NCBI GenBank assembly: GCA_024699595.1
Contig: JAILPG010000274.1
Span: forward strand, 1 to 30,340
Length of the DNA: 30,340 bases
Origin: Lachnospiraceae bacterium
Lineage (GTDB): Bacteria; Bacillota_A; Clostridia; Lachnospirales; Lachnospiraceae
Direction of reading: 5' to 3'
Each line of letters begins with the position of its first letter. The first letter of the stretch is position 1. Shown one piece after another: positions 15,440 through 23,565 of the stretch. The notes beneath the pieces are model-generated. The model was not told the origin of the DNA. It worked only from the letters and a program-made list of their open reading frames with translations, and searched no databases. The translations under genes were made by a program, and so were the position numbers.

Positions 15440-16173
15440 GCTGTATATGCCTCAAAGCCTTCGGCGTTTATCTTATCCACTAAAGAAGCGTCTCCGCTCT
15501 CTACGATCCTTCCCCTTACAAGTACGTGCGTCCTGTCTACATGGAGAGATTCGAGGATCTTCGTTGAATGGGTTATGATAAGAAGCGCCCCGTCCTTTTT
15601 TTTCTGATATTCCCTGATACCCTCGGATACGGTACGGACTGCATCTACATCAAGTCCCGAATCCGTCTCGTCTAGGATCGCAAATTTCGGATTAAGCATT
15701 AAAAGCTGCAGTATCTCCGCCTTTTTCTTTTCACCGCCGGAAAAGCCCACATTAAGATCTCTCTCCTTATAGCTTTCATCAAAATTAAGGAGGGCCATGT
15801 TTTCGGCAAGATCCTTTCTGTACTGCGAGAATTTGAGCTTTTCCCCGGTCTGGGTGATTATCGCATTCCTGATAAAAGCAGAAAGACTGATACCCGGTAC
15901 CTCAAGAGGATTCTGGAAGGACATGAACATCCCAGCCTTTGCTCTCTTGTCAGTTGTCTCATCCTTGATATCAAGGCCGTTAAAGAAGATATTGCCGCCT
16001 GTTATCTCATACTGGGGATTTCCCATAAGCGCGTTTCCCAGTGTGGATTTTCCGGCACCGTTTGGTCCCATCAGTACATGGGTCTCACCCTTTCCGATGC
16101 TTAAGCTTATGTCACTTAATATCTCCGAGCCATCCACGCTCACACAAAGATTTTTTATATCAAGTAATGCCAT
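15436..16173 (-). CDS. sufC: SufC, ATPase of the SufBCD complex
   Basis: Soluble ABC-type ATPase of 245 residues. Walker A GPNGAGKS (36-43), a Q-loop in MSFQNPLEVPG, ABC signature VGFSGGEKKKAEILQLL, Walker B FAILDETDSGLDVD and an H-loop in IITHSTKIL; the EKKK after the signature and the ETDSGLD box are typical of SufC. It drives conformational change of SufB-SufD. GGGAGGAA upstream gives a good ribosome binding site. It is the first gene of sufC-B-D-S-U-nth. I see no convincing promoter in the 63-nt gap after the GGDEF gene, and no Rrf2-type regulator gene is nearby, so where transcription begins is open. Confidence 0.96.
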   Translation of the reverse strand: MALLDIKNLCVSVDGSEILSDISLSIGKGETHVLMGPNGAGKSTLGNALMGNPQYEITGGNIFFNGLDIKDETTDKRAKAGMFMSFQNPLEVPGISLSAFIRNAIITQTGEKLKFSQYRKDLAENMALLNFDESYKERDLNVGFSGGEKKKAEILQLLMLNPKFAILDETDSGLDVDAVRTVSEGIREYQKKKDGALLIITHSTKILESLHVDRTHVLVRGRIVESGDASLVDKINAEGFEAYTA

Positions 16174-16236
16174 TTTCCATTCCTCCCGGAAATAGTTTAT
16201 TAATTCAAATTGTTTACTTTTTCCGTCTTCCGTGAC

Positions 16237-18687
16237 TTATTCGGATGCATGAGCCGCTTTCAGTCTGGTCTTGTCCTCATACATTTTCTGATCGGCACGC
16301 TCAAATACCGGCGCTACTGATCCTTCATTTTCATATCTTGCCAGTCCGCAGGCTATAATGACTCCTCCGTTTCCTAAGGCTTCCGAGTTGTGTTCCTCTA
16401 TCTTTCCGGTCAGCTCGTCAATACATTCATAATCATCACCATGGGCTATAACGGTAAACTCATCTCCTCCGACACGGAACACGGGGCTTCTCTTAAACGT
16501 GTTGCAGATTATCCTGCAGGCGTCCTTTATATACTGGTCACCTGCCTGATGTCCTTCGGTATCGTTGATCTTTTTAAGGTCATTTAAGTCAAGCAGCACT
16601 ATGGCAAATTCAGATAATTCCCCACTTTTTATAAGACCGTTAAGCCTCTTCTCCTCATCAAGATATGCAGACCTTGTCTTAACCCCGGTAAGGGCATCCT
16701 TGTTGGCCTTGCTCTGTGCCTGTGCAAGCCTCCTTGCGTAGTCCTCCTCCTGACGCATGAGCGCATCTATGTCATTTATCCCGACTATAAGCTTGTGTGC
16801 ATCGCTTTCTTCGACTATTGCAGCCTTTAACTGTACATATATCGGTCTTCCGTCAGGCACAAGCCGGAAACTCATGGTAAATATCCCGTTTCTCTCTATC
16901 TCTGACAGTATGCCTTCCTTGGTATACATGGAAAGGAACCGGTTAAGATCTTCATGATATACAAAATTCTTGATCTGTTCACGTGAGACTTCGTAAAAAT
17001 CTTCTCCCATCCTCGGAACATTAAATCTGTCAACTCCCTCGGTAGATCTGTATTCACGGTAGCGTCCGGTCTCCGCTATCACGATATACAGACAGAGGAA
17101 TTCTCCGGCAAGCGCACTCAGCCTTGTATAGGCAACATTTTCCTCCCTTACGCGCTCGACCATACGTCTCTGCTTCATTTCCGCATCCACATCCGTTATT
17201 CCGATGATGATAAAGCTTTCATCATCTTCCATGCGTGAAAACCTCATCCTTACATATACAGGATCCTTTCCTGCCATAAACCGGTAGGTCAGGTCAAAAG
17301 TCCTGTTGTGCTTAAAGCTTTCCAGAACCGCTTCCCTCTCAAGCGTCTGCATAAAGGTATCCCTGTCATCCGGATGTACATACACTTCGGCTTCTTTTCT
17401 GCATGAATCAAAGAAATCCGATCCCCGTCTGACCTCGGTAAGCCTGTCCGTATCTCTGTCCGTCCTGTACTCGATATAATCAGATGTATCTATGTTGACA
17501 TAGTATAGATTCTCGTAACTGCGCGCCAGAGTCTGTACGATGCGGGTATAGATGAGACCGGTACTGCGTTCCCTTTCATAGGCTTCCTTGGTCGTTGCGT
17601 TCTCACGCTGGATCCGTACAAAATCGGTCACATCCTGACCCATTCCCAGAATACAGAGCTTACCCTCAGCATCGGTGTATTTGAGCTTGGTCGTCTGGAA
17701 CTGTCTCTGGCTTCCGACGGCATCTGGAACATCTTCATAGAAGACATAGGGCTCATCCATGGATAGAGCCATTTTATCATCTTGGGAAAAATGTTCTGCC
17801 GTCTCCGGATCAAAGATCTCTGCATCTGTAAGGCCTATAACGCCTTCAGGGTTTTCCTTATTTGCGTACTCCGCAAATGACTGGTTGCACGCCAGATACA
17901 CGCCAGTCTCTGCATCCTTGGAAAAGGCAAGCGCAGGCATATTGTCAAGAAGAGCGGAAATAGTCTGTTTAAGCTTGCTTATCTTTCCGGCCTCCTCAAG
18001 CTCAAGCCTGAAATCCTCTCTCTCATATCTGATGACAAGAGCACGGATCAGACTGGTACCGAGCATGTAAGCGATCGCATAGAGCGGAAGATAGGGAAAC
18101 CATATCTGTGCAAACAGGAATACTGCCATGATAAGGCCGAAATAAGCCATGGTGCGGTATCTTTTCTTCTTGCCGGTCTTCCTGTTTTTATTCCTTATGA
18201 TGAATAAAAACGCATGAACAGAGATAAGAAGCAGAAGAAGTATCTGAACTGCCAGTACCGCATATCTTGCTTTAAGCGGCTCATACACACATTCGTGATC
18301 AACGGTAAAGATCACGGGCACAAAGATATTAAGGACCGTAAGCAAAGTAACAATAACTGCCATGATACGTCCCGAATGCACCAAAAACAGCCCGAATCCG
18401 CTATTTTCATCAAGATATGTAACGACATACTGGGTCCAGAACAGGATACCGGCCGCCATAGCGATAAAATATATGGAAGTATCCGTAAATAAAAGAGCCG
18501 AAAGCTTGGCGCTTTCTATCACTCCCCACAGGATATCCGTTATATAGTAAACAATAACAGAAAACAGGAATCTCCTGTATACCTTCCATGCAGGCATGTT
18601 AAAGCTGTCATTTAAGTTTAACAGGATATCCTGGTTCTCGATCAGCAGTATCAAGACTGCGATCACACCGATAGTGGAATAATTCAT
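16237..18687 (-). CDS. Membrane PAS-GGDEF protein, probable diguanylate cyclase
   Basis: Signalling protein of about 816 residues. About seven hydrophobic helices occupy residues 1-225, a short coiled coil follows, then a PAS domain (about 245-360: DNMPALAFSKDAETGVYLA), two further PAS-like modules each with YRFMAG or FRLVPDG patterns (about 385-510 and 520-645), and a GGDEF domain (about 650-805). The last has KDALTGVKTRSAY, LLDLNDLKKINDTEGHQAGD, an intact GGDEF active site and ADQKMYEDK, so it should make cyclic di-GMP. The RxxD inhibitory site is absent (SPVF occupies the place), so product inhibition through it is not expected. I chose the ATG at 18687; an in-frame TTG at 18726 lies almost at the predicted transcription start. 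Confidence 0.88.
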   Translation of the reverse strand: MNYSTIGVIAVLILLIENQDILLNLNDSFNMPAWKVYRRFLFSVIVYYITDILWGVIESAKLSALLFTDTSIYFIAMAAGILFWTQYVVTYLDENSGFGLFLVHSGRIMAVIVTLLTVLNIFVPVIFTVDHECVYEPLKARYAVLAVQILLLLLISVHAFLFIIRNKNRKTGKKKRYRTMAYFGLIMAVFLFAQIWFPYLPLYAIAYMLGTSLIRALVIRYEREDFRLELEEAGKISKLKQTISALLDNMPALAFSKDAETGVYLACNQSFAEYANKENPEGVIGLTDAEIFDPETAEHFSQDDKMALSMDEPYVFYEDVPDAVGSQRQFQTTKLKYTDAEGKLCILGMGQDVTDFVRIQRENATTKEAYERERSTGLIYTRIVQTLARSYENLYYVNIDTSDYIEYRTDRDTDRLTEVRRGSDFFDSCRKEAEVYVHPDDRDTFMQTLEREAVLESFKHNRTFDLTYRFMAGKDPVYVRMRFSRMEDDESFIIIGITDVDAEMKQRRMVERVREENVAYTRLSALAGEFLCLYIVIAETGRYREYRSTEGVDRFNVPRMGEDFYEVSREQIKNFVYHEDLNRFLSMYTKEGILSEIERNGIFTMSFRLVPDGRPIYVQLKAAIVEESDAHKLIVGINDIDALMRQEEDYARRLAQAQSKANKDALTGVKTRSAYLDEEKRLNGLIKSGELSEFAIVLLDLNDLKKINDTEGHQAGDQYIKDACRIICNTFKRSPVFRVGGDEFTVIAHGDDYECIDELTGKIEEHNSEALGNGGVIIACGLARYENEGSVAPVFERADQKMYEDKTRLKAAHASE

Positions 18688-18736
18688 CTGACTGATCCAT
18701 CCCGAATATATAATGAACGAAAACAATCCGTTCTAT

Positions 18737-18765
18737 ATAATATCATTACACCGCTTCTCTTGCAA
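18737..18765 (-). promoter_or_regulatory. Sigma-A promoter of the GGDEF gene
   Basis: On the minus strand: TTGCAA (18765 to 18760), a 17-nt spacer and TATTAT (18742 to 18737). Predicted start near 18730, giving a leader of about 43 nt to the ATG at 18687. It lies just after the terminator of the transporter operon, so the GGDEF gene is an independent unit. Confidence 0.65.
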
Positions 18766-18800
18766 ATATAAGGACACTCTGTTTTTGACAGGCGTTTCCC

Positions 18801-18830
18801 AAAAAAGGCCCCCGGATAAACCGGAGGCCT
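18801..18830 (-). terminator. Terminator of the sugar ABC transporter operon
   Basis: On the minus strand AGGCCTCCGG (18830 to 18821) pairs with CCGGGGGCCT (18815 to 18806), one G-U pair, loop TTTAT, followed by six T. It lies 41 nt after the binding-protein stop. Confidence 0.9.
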
Positions 18831-18870
18831 CTTTCTTACTTAAATATGACGTTTTGACCTGCTGTATCTA

Positions 18871-20616
18871 TTACTGAACAGCGTTCTTTGCGTCAACCTG
18901 TACCTGCCACTTGTCGCAGTCGAACTTATAGAGATCTTCAAATCCCATACCGTTAAGTGTATCAGTCATTTCATCCCACATGGAATCAAATGCTGCGTCA
19001 TCATCTGCAAAGATCATCTTCCATGAATAATCACAGAGAGTCTCATTACACTGATTACGTACTACTGAGATATCAGCTGTATCTGAAGCAAGAGCAACGG
19101 GTACGTTAGGGCTGATAAGGAGCTTGCCGTTCTTTTCCATCCACTCTGCGGGCTCTGCGGCACCAAATCTCTCTGCCCAGTCCTTCTTCATCTGTGTAAG
19201 GGTAGAAGCCTTCCATGATGCCCAGTAATCCTTCTGATAAGTCTCACCTGTGTTGGGGTTGATGGAGTTTGCAGCTATGATCCACTCATTGATCTGGTTG
19301 TTACCATCGTTGTAGCCTGCTCCGCCGTACTCTTCGGGAACCGGAAGGTTGTCCATAAGAGCGTTGTCGTTGATAGCGGTATACTTGCCGTCATCTCCTA
19401 CAGTATAGTTAAAGTCTTTGATACCTGCATGCTGGAACTCAAGTCCTTCAGGTGATGCATACCAGTCAAGGAATTCCATGATGGTCTTATACTTCTCATC
19501 CGAAACGCCTGAGCCTACACCGAATACACGGCCGCTTCCATAGTAAGCGTCTGCATCTGCATAGTAATTCTGATCGTCAACGGGAACGAAGATCATTGCC
19601 GATCCGTTGTCAAGACGCTCCTGGCTGTTCCAGAAACCTGTCTGCCAGCTGTACCAGAAGAGGTAAACCTGTCCTGCACTCATCTTTGCGCATGCTGCGT
19701 TCCAGTCCTGAGTACCTGAATCAGGATCTACAAGTCCTCTCTTATAAAGAGTATTTAAGAACTTAAGCATCTTGTAGTATGTAGCATCCTTGTCGGTGAT
19801 AGGTGTGAAGGTCTTGCCGTCGGCCTTAAGAATAGCTGAATCCTTGATCTTCTCGCCGTACCATGTGGTAAGCTGAACTACGTTTGCGATACCGAGCATG
19901 TTGTCATTGCCGTCCCAGTCGGGCCAGAGTGAAACTGCATAGCAGGGATCACCTGCATCGTTTGTGGGATGAGCTTCCTGGATCTGTGCAAGAACATCTA
20001 CAAGACCGTCAAGATCCTTGATCTCGGGCATTCCAAGCTCCTTGTAATAATCCCAGCGAAGTAAAGGACTTGAATAGATAACATCCTGTGAATAGGATGT
20101 GGGTGAAGTATTCATCATCTGTGTGGGAATACCGAATATCTCACCGTTGTTTCCTTCAAGACCTGCATTGTAGGTAGCGATCTGGTCATAATAAGCGTTC
20201 AGATTGGGATAATTGGGAAGATCAGCAGTAATATCCTTGATAAGTCCGTTCTTAACACAGTCGGCAAAATCAACCGAGTCAAGAAGAACGATATCACCCA
20301 GATTACCCGAGCTTGTCCTTGTCTGATAGATCGCATCACCTGCTACCTGAGGAGCGATGATGTTTAAGTCGATGGGGAAACGATCCTTAACTACCTTCTC
20401 GAACCATCCTGTCTGAAGACCCTGATAGTTGGCAGCTGCGTCATACACTTCGATCTCCATGAAGTCGCCTGATCCGCCTGCATCAGAAGTTGCAGAAGGA
20501 TTCGATCCTGCATCATTTCCACCGGTTGCTGCCGGTGCGCCGCCTGCGCAGCCTGCGAGTGTTCCTGCGATCAATGCTGCCGCAGCGAACAATGAAACTG
20601 TTTTTCTGAATTTCAT
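18871..20616 (-). CDS. Sugar-binding lipoprotein of a CUT1-type ABC importer
   Basis: Extracellular solute-binding protein of 581 residues. The N-terminus has a lipoprotein signal with lipobox LAGC (Cys23), followed by a Gly/Ala/Ser-rich tether (24-50). The body is a large two-lobed binding protein rich in Trp, Tyr and Asp, as expected for carbohydrate binding; stretches such as FLDWYASPEGLEFQHAGIKDFNY near the middle are typical of the LipO/YtcQ group. This size class usually binds oligosaccharides; the actual sugar cannot be read. GGGAGGT 7 nt upstream of the ATG is very strong, and a stable hairpin precedes it, both consistent with higher expression than the permeases. Last gene of its operon. 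Confidence 0.92.
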   Translation of the reverse strand: MKFRKTVSLFAAAALIAGTLAGCAGGAPAATGGNDAGSNPSATSDAGGSGDFMEIEVYDAAANYQGLQTGWFEKVVKDRFPIDLNIIAPQVAGDAIYQTRTSSGNLGDIVLLDSVDFADCVKNGLIKDITADLPNYPNLNAYYDQIATYNAGLEGNNGEIFGIPTQMMNTSPTSYSQDVIYSSPLLRWDYYKELGMPEIKDLDGLVDVLAQIQEAHPTNDAGDPCYAVSLWPDWDGNDNMLGIANVVQLTTWYGEKIKDSAILKADGKTFTPITDKDATYYKMLKFLNTLYKRGLVDPDSGTQDWNAACAKMSAGQVYLFWYSWQTGFWNSQERLDNGSAMIFVPVDDQNYYADADAYYGSGRVFGVGSGVSDEKYKTIMEFLDWYASPEGLEFQHAGIKDFNYTVGDDGKYTAINDNALMDNLPVPEEYGGAGYNDGNNQINEWIIAANSINPNTGETYQKDYWASWKASTLTQMKKDWAERFGAAEPAEWMEKNGKLLISPNVPVALASDTADISVVRNQCNETLCDYSWKMIFADDDAAFDSMWDEMTDTLNGMGFEDLYKFDCDKWQVQVDAKNAVQ

Positions 20617-20649
20617 TTTGTACCTCCCTTTTTTGTTGATATATTGTAA

Positions 20650-20663
20650 GCGAAGCGTTTCGC
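20650..20663. promoter_or_regulatory. LacI-type near-palindrome with central CG before the binding-protein gene
   Basis: GCGAAGCGTTTCGC is symmetric at 12 of 14 positions around a central CG, the usual shape of a LacI/GalR-family operator. On the minus strand a TACAAT (20648 to 20643) follows at once, but with no good -35. It may be an operator at a weak internal promoter, or only a secondary structure in the leader. Confidence 0.35.
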
Positions 20664-20679
20664 CTACTCTGCACCGAAA

Positions 20680-20701
20680 ACGGAATGTATAACCATTCCG
20701 T
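20680..20701 (-). other. Intercistronic hairpin in the transporter operon
   Basis: ACGGAATG (20680-20687) and CATTCCGT (20694-20701) form a perfect 8-bp stem with a 6-nt loop between the second permease and the binding protein. There is no T-run. In such operons hairpins of this type often protect the downstream message from decay or partly block readthrough (general knowledge; role here inferred). Confidence 0.55.
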
Positions 20702-20727
20702 AAACGGGAGCATTCAATAATGAAAAA

Positions 20728-21663
20728 CTAACCCTTTACCGCTCCTATCATGATACCCCTTACAAAATATCTCTGGAATATCGGATAGACTAAAAGGATG
20801 GGTGCGACCACGACTATTGTAACAGTCATACGTATCGATGTGGCAGTGGCCGCGTGGGCAAGGGATGCTGCAAGGGAAGCCCCGCTGGTGGTACTGTTTA
20901 CAAGAGCCTTAAGGGAGCTTGCCTGATTGATATACTGATAAAGAGTAAACTGAAGTGTCGAAAGCTTGGGATCGCTTACTAAAAGCAGCGTATCCTGGAA
21001 AGAGTTCCACTGGGCTACCGCACTGAAGATCGCTACCGTTGCAAGGATAGGCTTGATGACCGGGACTATTACCGATATAAATGTCCTCATGGTGCCCGCA
21101 CCGTCAAGTTCTGCCGCATCCGTCAGTTCCTTGGGAACGGATTCCACAAAGGTCTTACACAATACAACATAGAAGGGCGATACTATGGTCGGAAGGATAT
21201 ATACCCAGAACGAATTATAGAGGCCTATATTTTTCATGGTGATAAAGAAGGGGATGATACCTGCGTTGAAATACATGGTGGCAACCACTATACGGTACCA
21301 GACCTTCCGAAGCCACATTGTCTCACGGGTAAACATATATCCGAGGAATGCCGATGCCACAACTGTACACAGAGCACCTATCACTGTTCTTGAAAGCGAT
21401 ATCCTAAACGCATTCATAAGCGAAGGGATATGGGATACATTTATATAGTTGGTAAAATGTATCTCTTTCGGCCAAAATGTGATCTTTCCTCTTGCACTCA
21501 GGTCATTTGAGCTTATGGTATTGATGAAAATGTAGTAAAAAGGGTACACACATACAAAGGCAAAGAAGGTGTATACGATATAGGTAACGGTACTCATAAC
21601 CATATCCGCAGGATCCCTCGTCACCTGTTTCTTTGGTTTGGGAGTCTTATTTCTGTCTGCCAT
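20728..21663 (-). CDS. Sugar ABC transporter permease (LplC/YtcP-like, CUT1)
   Basis: Inner-membrane permease of 311 residues with about six hydrophobic helices. The cytoplasmic EAA loop that docks the ATPase is visible as ELTDAAELDGAGTMRTFISV, followed by IVPVIKPILA. FYYIFINTISSND near the start and FQRYFVRGIMIGAVKG at the end are typical of the second permease of this subfamily. The true start is the ATG at 21663, overlapping the first permease stop by one base (TGATG), with GAGGGA upstream; an earlier in-frame start lies inside the upstream gene. The ATPase is probably a shared MsmX-type protein encoded elsewhere. Confidence 0.93.
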   Translation of the reverse strand: MADRNKTPKPKKQVTRDPADMVMSTVTYIVYTFFAFVCVYPFYYIFINTISSNDLSARGKITFWPKEIHFTNYINVSHIPSLMNAFRISLSRTVIGALCTVVASAFLGYMFTRETMWLRKVWYRIVVATMYFNAGIIPFFITMKNIGLYNSFWVYILPTIVSPFYVVLCKTFVESVPKELTDAAELDGAGTMRTFISVIVPVIKPILATVAIFSAVAQWNSFQDTLLLVSDPKLSTLQFTLYQYINQASSLKALVNSTTSGASLAASLAHAATATSIRMTVTIVVVAPILLVYPIFQRYFVRGIMIGAVKG

Positions 21664-22571
21664 CAGATGAATCCCTCCCCTCTTATAGCCTTGGATATTG
21701 TGTTCATGACACATAAGAGCACTATACTGATAAGGCTCTTTAATACACCGATGGCGGTGGACAGTGAATATCCGCCGTTACCCATGGCCAGATTATATAC
21801 GTACAGATCCAGAACCTGAATGTAGTCCTTGTTGAAGGAATTCTGGAACACGAAGAACTGCTCCATTCCGTTTGACAAAAAGTTTGCCATGTTAAGAAAC
21901 AGAAGCACCAAATAGGTGGGAAGGATGCTGGGAATGGTGATGTGCCAGATTGTCTTCCAACGGTTAGCACCATCAACCTTTGCCGCATCGATAAGTTCCT
22001 CGTCAATACCCGTAATAGCCGCGATATACATGATCGCCGCCCATCCGGCATTCTTCCAGGTGAGCCACAGCCACATCTTGAACCATATATGCTTTGAGGA
22101 CTGCAAAAACATTATGGGTTTATCAATGAATCCCACCTGTGTAAGGAGGGAATTTACGACACCCGTACTGTTAAACACACAGAATGCTATGGAATATACC
22201 AAAACCCAGCTTATGAAATTGGGAAGGGTTGTGACCGTCTGTACAAACTTCTTGTAGGGTCTGCATTTGATCTCATTAAGAAATACCGCAAACATCATGG
22301 GGAACCATGAAAACAGCATACTGAGCCCGCTTATCCCAAAGGTATTAAGAAGCACCTGTAAAATCTGCTTGCGCTTGACATCATTGTCAACCATGTAATG
22401 GAACCATTTGAAGCCGACAAAAGGAGATGCGGATAAGGGTGTGGGCGGTTTGTAATCATAGAAAGCATATACCCATCCATACAGAGGATAATATGCAAAT
22501 ATCAGAACTAAAATGATAAATGGCAAAACATATAAAAACTCCCTGTACCCCCGAAGCTTCTTCCCGTTCAT
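21663..22571 (-). CDS. Sugar ABC transporter permease (LplB/YteP-like, CUT1)
   Basis: First permease of the operon, 302 residues. About six hydrophobic segments; the N-terminus (LYVLPFIILVLIFAYYPLYG followed by WVYAFYDYKP) is characteristic of LplB/YteP proteins. The EAA loop reads DEELIDAAKVDGANRWKTIW and is followed by HITIPSILPTYLVLL. It should pair with the downstream permease to form the channel. The ribosome binding site is weak (GGTTGGGG). A near-consensus promoter lies about 90 nt upstream. Confidence 0.93.
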   Translation of the reverse strand: MNGKKLRGYREFLYVLPFIILVLIFAYYPLYGWVYAFYDYKPPTPLSASPFVGFKWFHYMVDNDVKRKQILQVLLNTFGISGLSMLFSWFPMMFAVFLNEIKCRPYKKFVQTVTTLPNFISWVLVYSIAFCVFNSTGVVNSLLTQVGFIDKPIMFLQSSKHIWFKMWLWLTWKNAGWAAIMYIAAITGIDEELIDAAKVDGANRWKTIWHITIPSILPTYLVLLFLNMANFLSNGMEQFFVFQNSFNKDYIQVLDLYVYNLAMGNGGYSLSTAIGVLKSLISIVLLCVMNTISKAIRGEGFI

Positions 22572-22618
22572 AGAAAAACCCCAACCGATTTGATTTAGTA
22601 AAAAGATGTGTTTCGACC

Positions 22619-22628
22619 GATGATCATC
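22619..22628. promoter_or_regulatory. Palindrome at the start of the transporter transcript
   Basis: GATGATCATC is a perfect 10-bp palindrome located just downstream of the predicted transcription start of the transporter operon (about 22630), a usual place for a repressor site. The regulator is unknown. Confidence 0.3.
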
Positions 22629-22636
22629 ACCATTAA

Positions 22637-22665
22637 ATAGTAAGGCTTTTTTATCAAAACGTCAA
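22637..22665 (-). promoter_or_regulatory. Sigma-A promoter of the sugar transporter operon
   Basis: On the minus strand: TTGACG (22665 to 22660), a 17-nt spacer and TACTAT (22642 to 22637). Predicted start near 22630; leader of about 59 nt. Confidence 0.7.
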
Positions 22666-22681
22666 TAATAGGATTGCAAAT

Positions 22682-22707
22682 AGAGCGAAACCTTTCGCTC
22701 TTTTTTT
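22682..22707 (+). terminator. Hairpin with T-run between the divergent transporter and VTC operons
   Basis: AGAGCGAAA (22682-22690) and TTTCGCTCT (22693-22701) form a perfect inverted repeat, followed by T to 22707. The orientation stops plus-strand transcription, yet no plus-strand gene lies upstream and the VTC promoter lies downstream. It may stop antisense transcription out of the transporter operon and protect the VTC promoter from it. Confidence 0.6.
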
Positions 22708-22775
22708 CGTGATTTAGAAAACACAGATTTTTCACACATGAATCACAGATCATTCACATTTCGATCCGGTTCATC

Positions 22776-22784
22776 TGATATGAT
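22776..22784 (+). promoter_or_regulatory. Extended -10 promoter of the VTC-DUF4956-CotH operon
   Basis: TGATATGAT: TG, one base, then TATGAT (22779-22784). TTCACA upstream is at a non-ideal distance, so recognition would rest on the extended -10. Predicted start near 22791. Confidence 0.5.
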
Positions 22785-22800
22785 ATGAAAACATAAGAGC

Positions 22801-22818
22801 CTGTCCAGTACAGGACAG
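22801..22818 (+). other. 5'-leader hairpin of the VTC operon mRNA
   Basis: CTGTCC (22801-22806) pairs with GGACAG (22813-22818) across a 6-nt loop, about ten nucleotides from the predicted 5' end. A 5' hairpin can stabilise the message; no T-run follows, so it is not a terminator. Confidence 0.4.
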
Positions 22819-22848
22819 ACCTAAACAAAAGGAGGAGACGGATTTATC

Positions 22849-23523
22849 ATGCAGTTTCGACATGAATATAAACATGAGATCACTCTCTCGGACATGATCG
22901 CGATAAGACAGAGGATGAAAGCCGTAGCATCAGGTGATGAGCATGCAGTTGACGGTAAATATGAGATCCGGAGTCTGTATTTTGATACACCTGAGGATAA
23001 AGCCCTGTCTGATACACAAGCGGGCGTCAGCAGGCGCCACAAGTTCAGGATCCGTTACTATAACGGCGATACCTCGCTCATCCATTTAGAGAAAAAAAGC
23101 AAGGCAGCCGGACTTGGGACCAAGGTAACGGAGGTTCTTACAAAAGATGAAGCGGCAAAGATCGTATCCGGAGATCTGTCATGGATGATTGAGTCACAAA
23201 AAGACCTTGTAAGAGAGCTCTATGCAAAAATGACCGGGGAGCGCCTCATGCCAAGGACCATCGTGGATTACACCAGGGAGCCGTTTGTATACGCGCCCGG
23301 CAATGTCCGTGTAACACTTGATTACAATATCAGATCCGGGCTAACATGCACGGATTTTTTAAACACAGACTGTGTGACGGTTCCCGCAGCATTTAACAAA
23401 TGCATCTTAGAGGTTAAGTGGGACAACTACCTGCCGGACATCATACGCGATGCGGTCCATCTTAAAAATACAAGAACGGAAGCGTTCTCAAAATATGAAG
23501 CATGCCGTTTCCCGGCGCTTTAA
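22849..23523 (+). CDS. VTC-domain polyphosphate polymerase-like protein
   Basis: Protein of 224 residues consisting of one VTC domain, the catalytic module that in yeast Vtc4 makes polyphosphate from ATP inside a basic tunnel. Seen: FRHEYKHEI at the N-terminus, KYEIRSLYFDTPEDKAL, RRHKFRIRYYNGD, IHLEKKSK and the closing Glu in CILEVKWDNYLPD, the alternating Arg/Lys and Glu pattern of the CYTH/triphosphate-tunnel superfamily. No membrane helix is present, so it would act in the cytosol beside the membrane protein encoded next. GGAGGAG about 11 nt upstream supports the start. First gene of a three-gene operon whose composition (VTC, DUF4956, CotH) recurs in many Clostridia. Confidence 0.92.
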   Translation: MQFRHEYKHEITLSDMIAIRQRMKAVASGDEHAVDGKYEIRSLYFDTPEDKALSDTQAGVSRRHKFRIRYYNGDTSLIHLEKKSKAAGLGTKVTEVLTKDEAAKIVSGDLSWMIESQKDLVRELYAKMTGERLMPRTIVDYTREPFVYAPGNVRVTLDYNIRSGLTCTDFLNTDCVTVPAAFNKCILEVKWDNYLPDIIRDAVHLKNTRTEAFSKYEACRFPAL

Positions 23524-23565
23524 TGATACCGTGGTCAAAGATATATATTTCAGGAGGAAAAAGCA

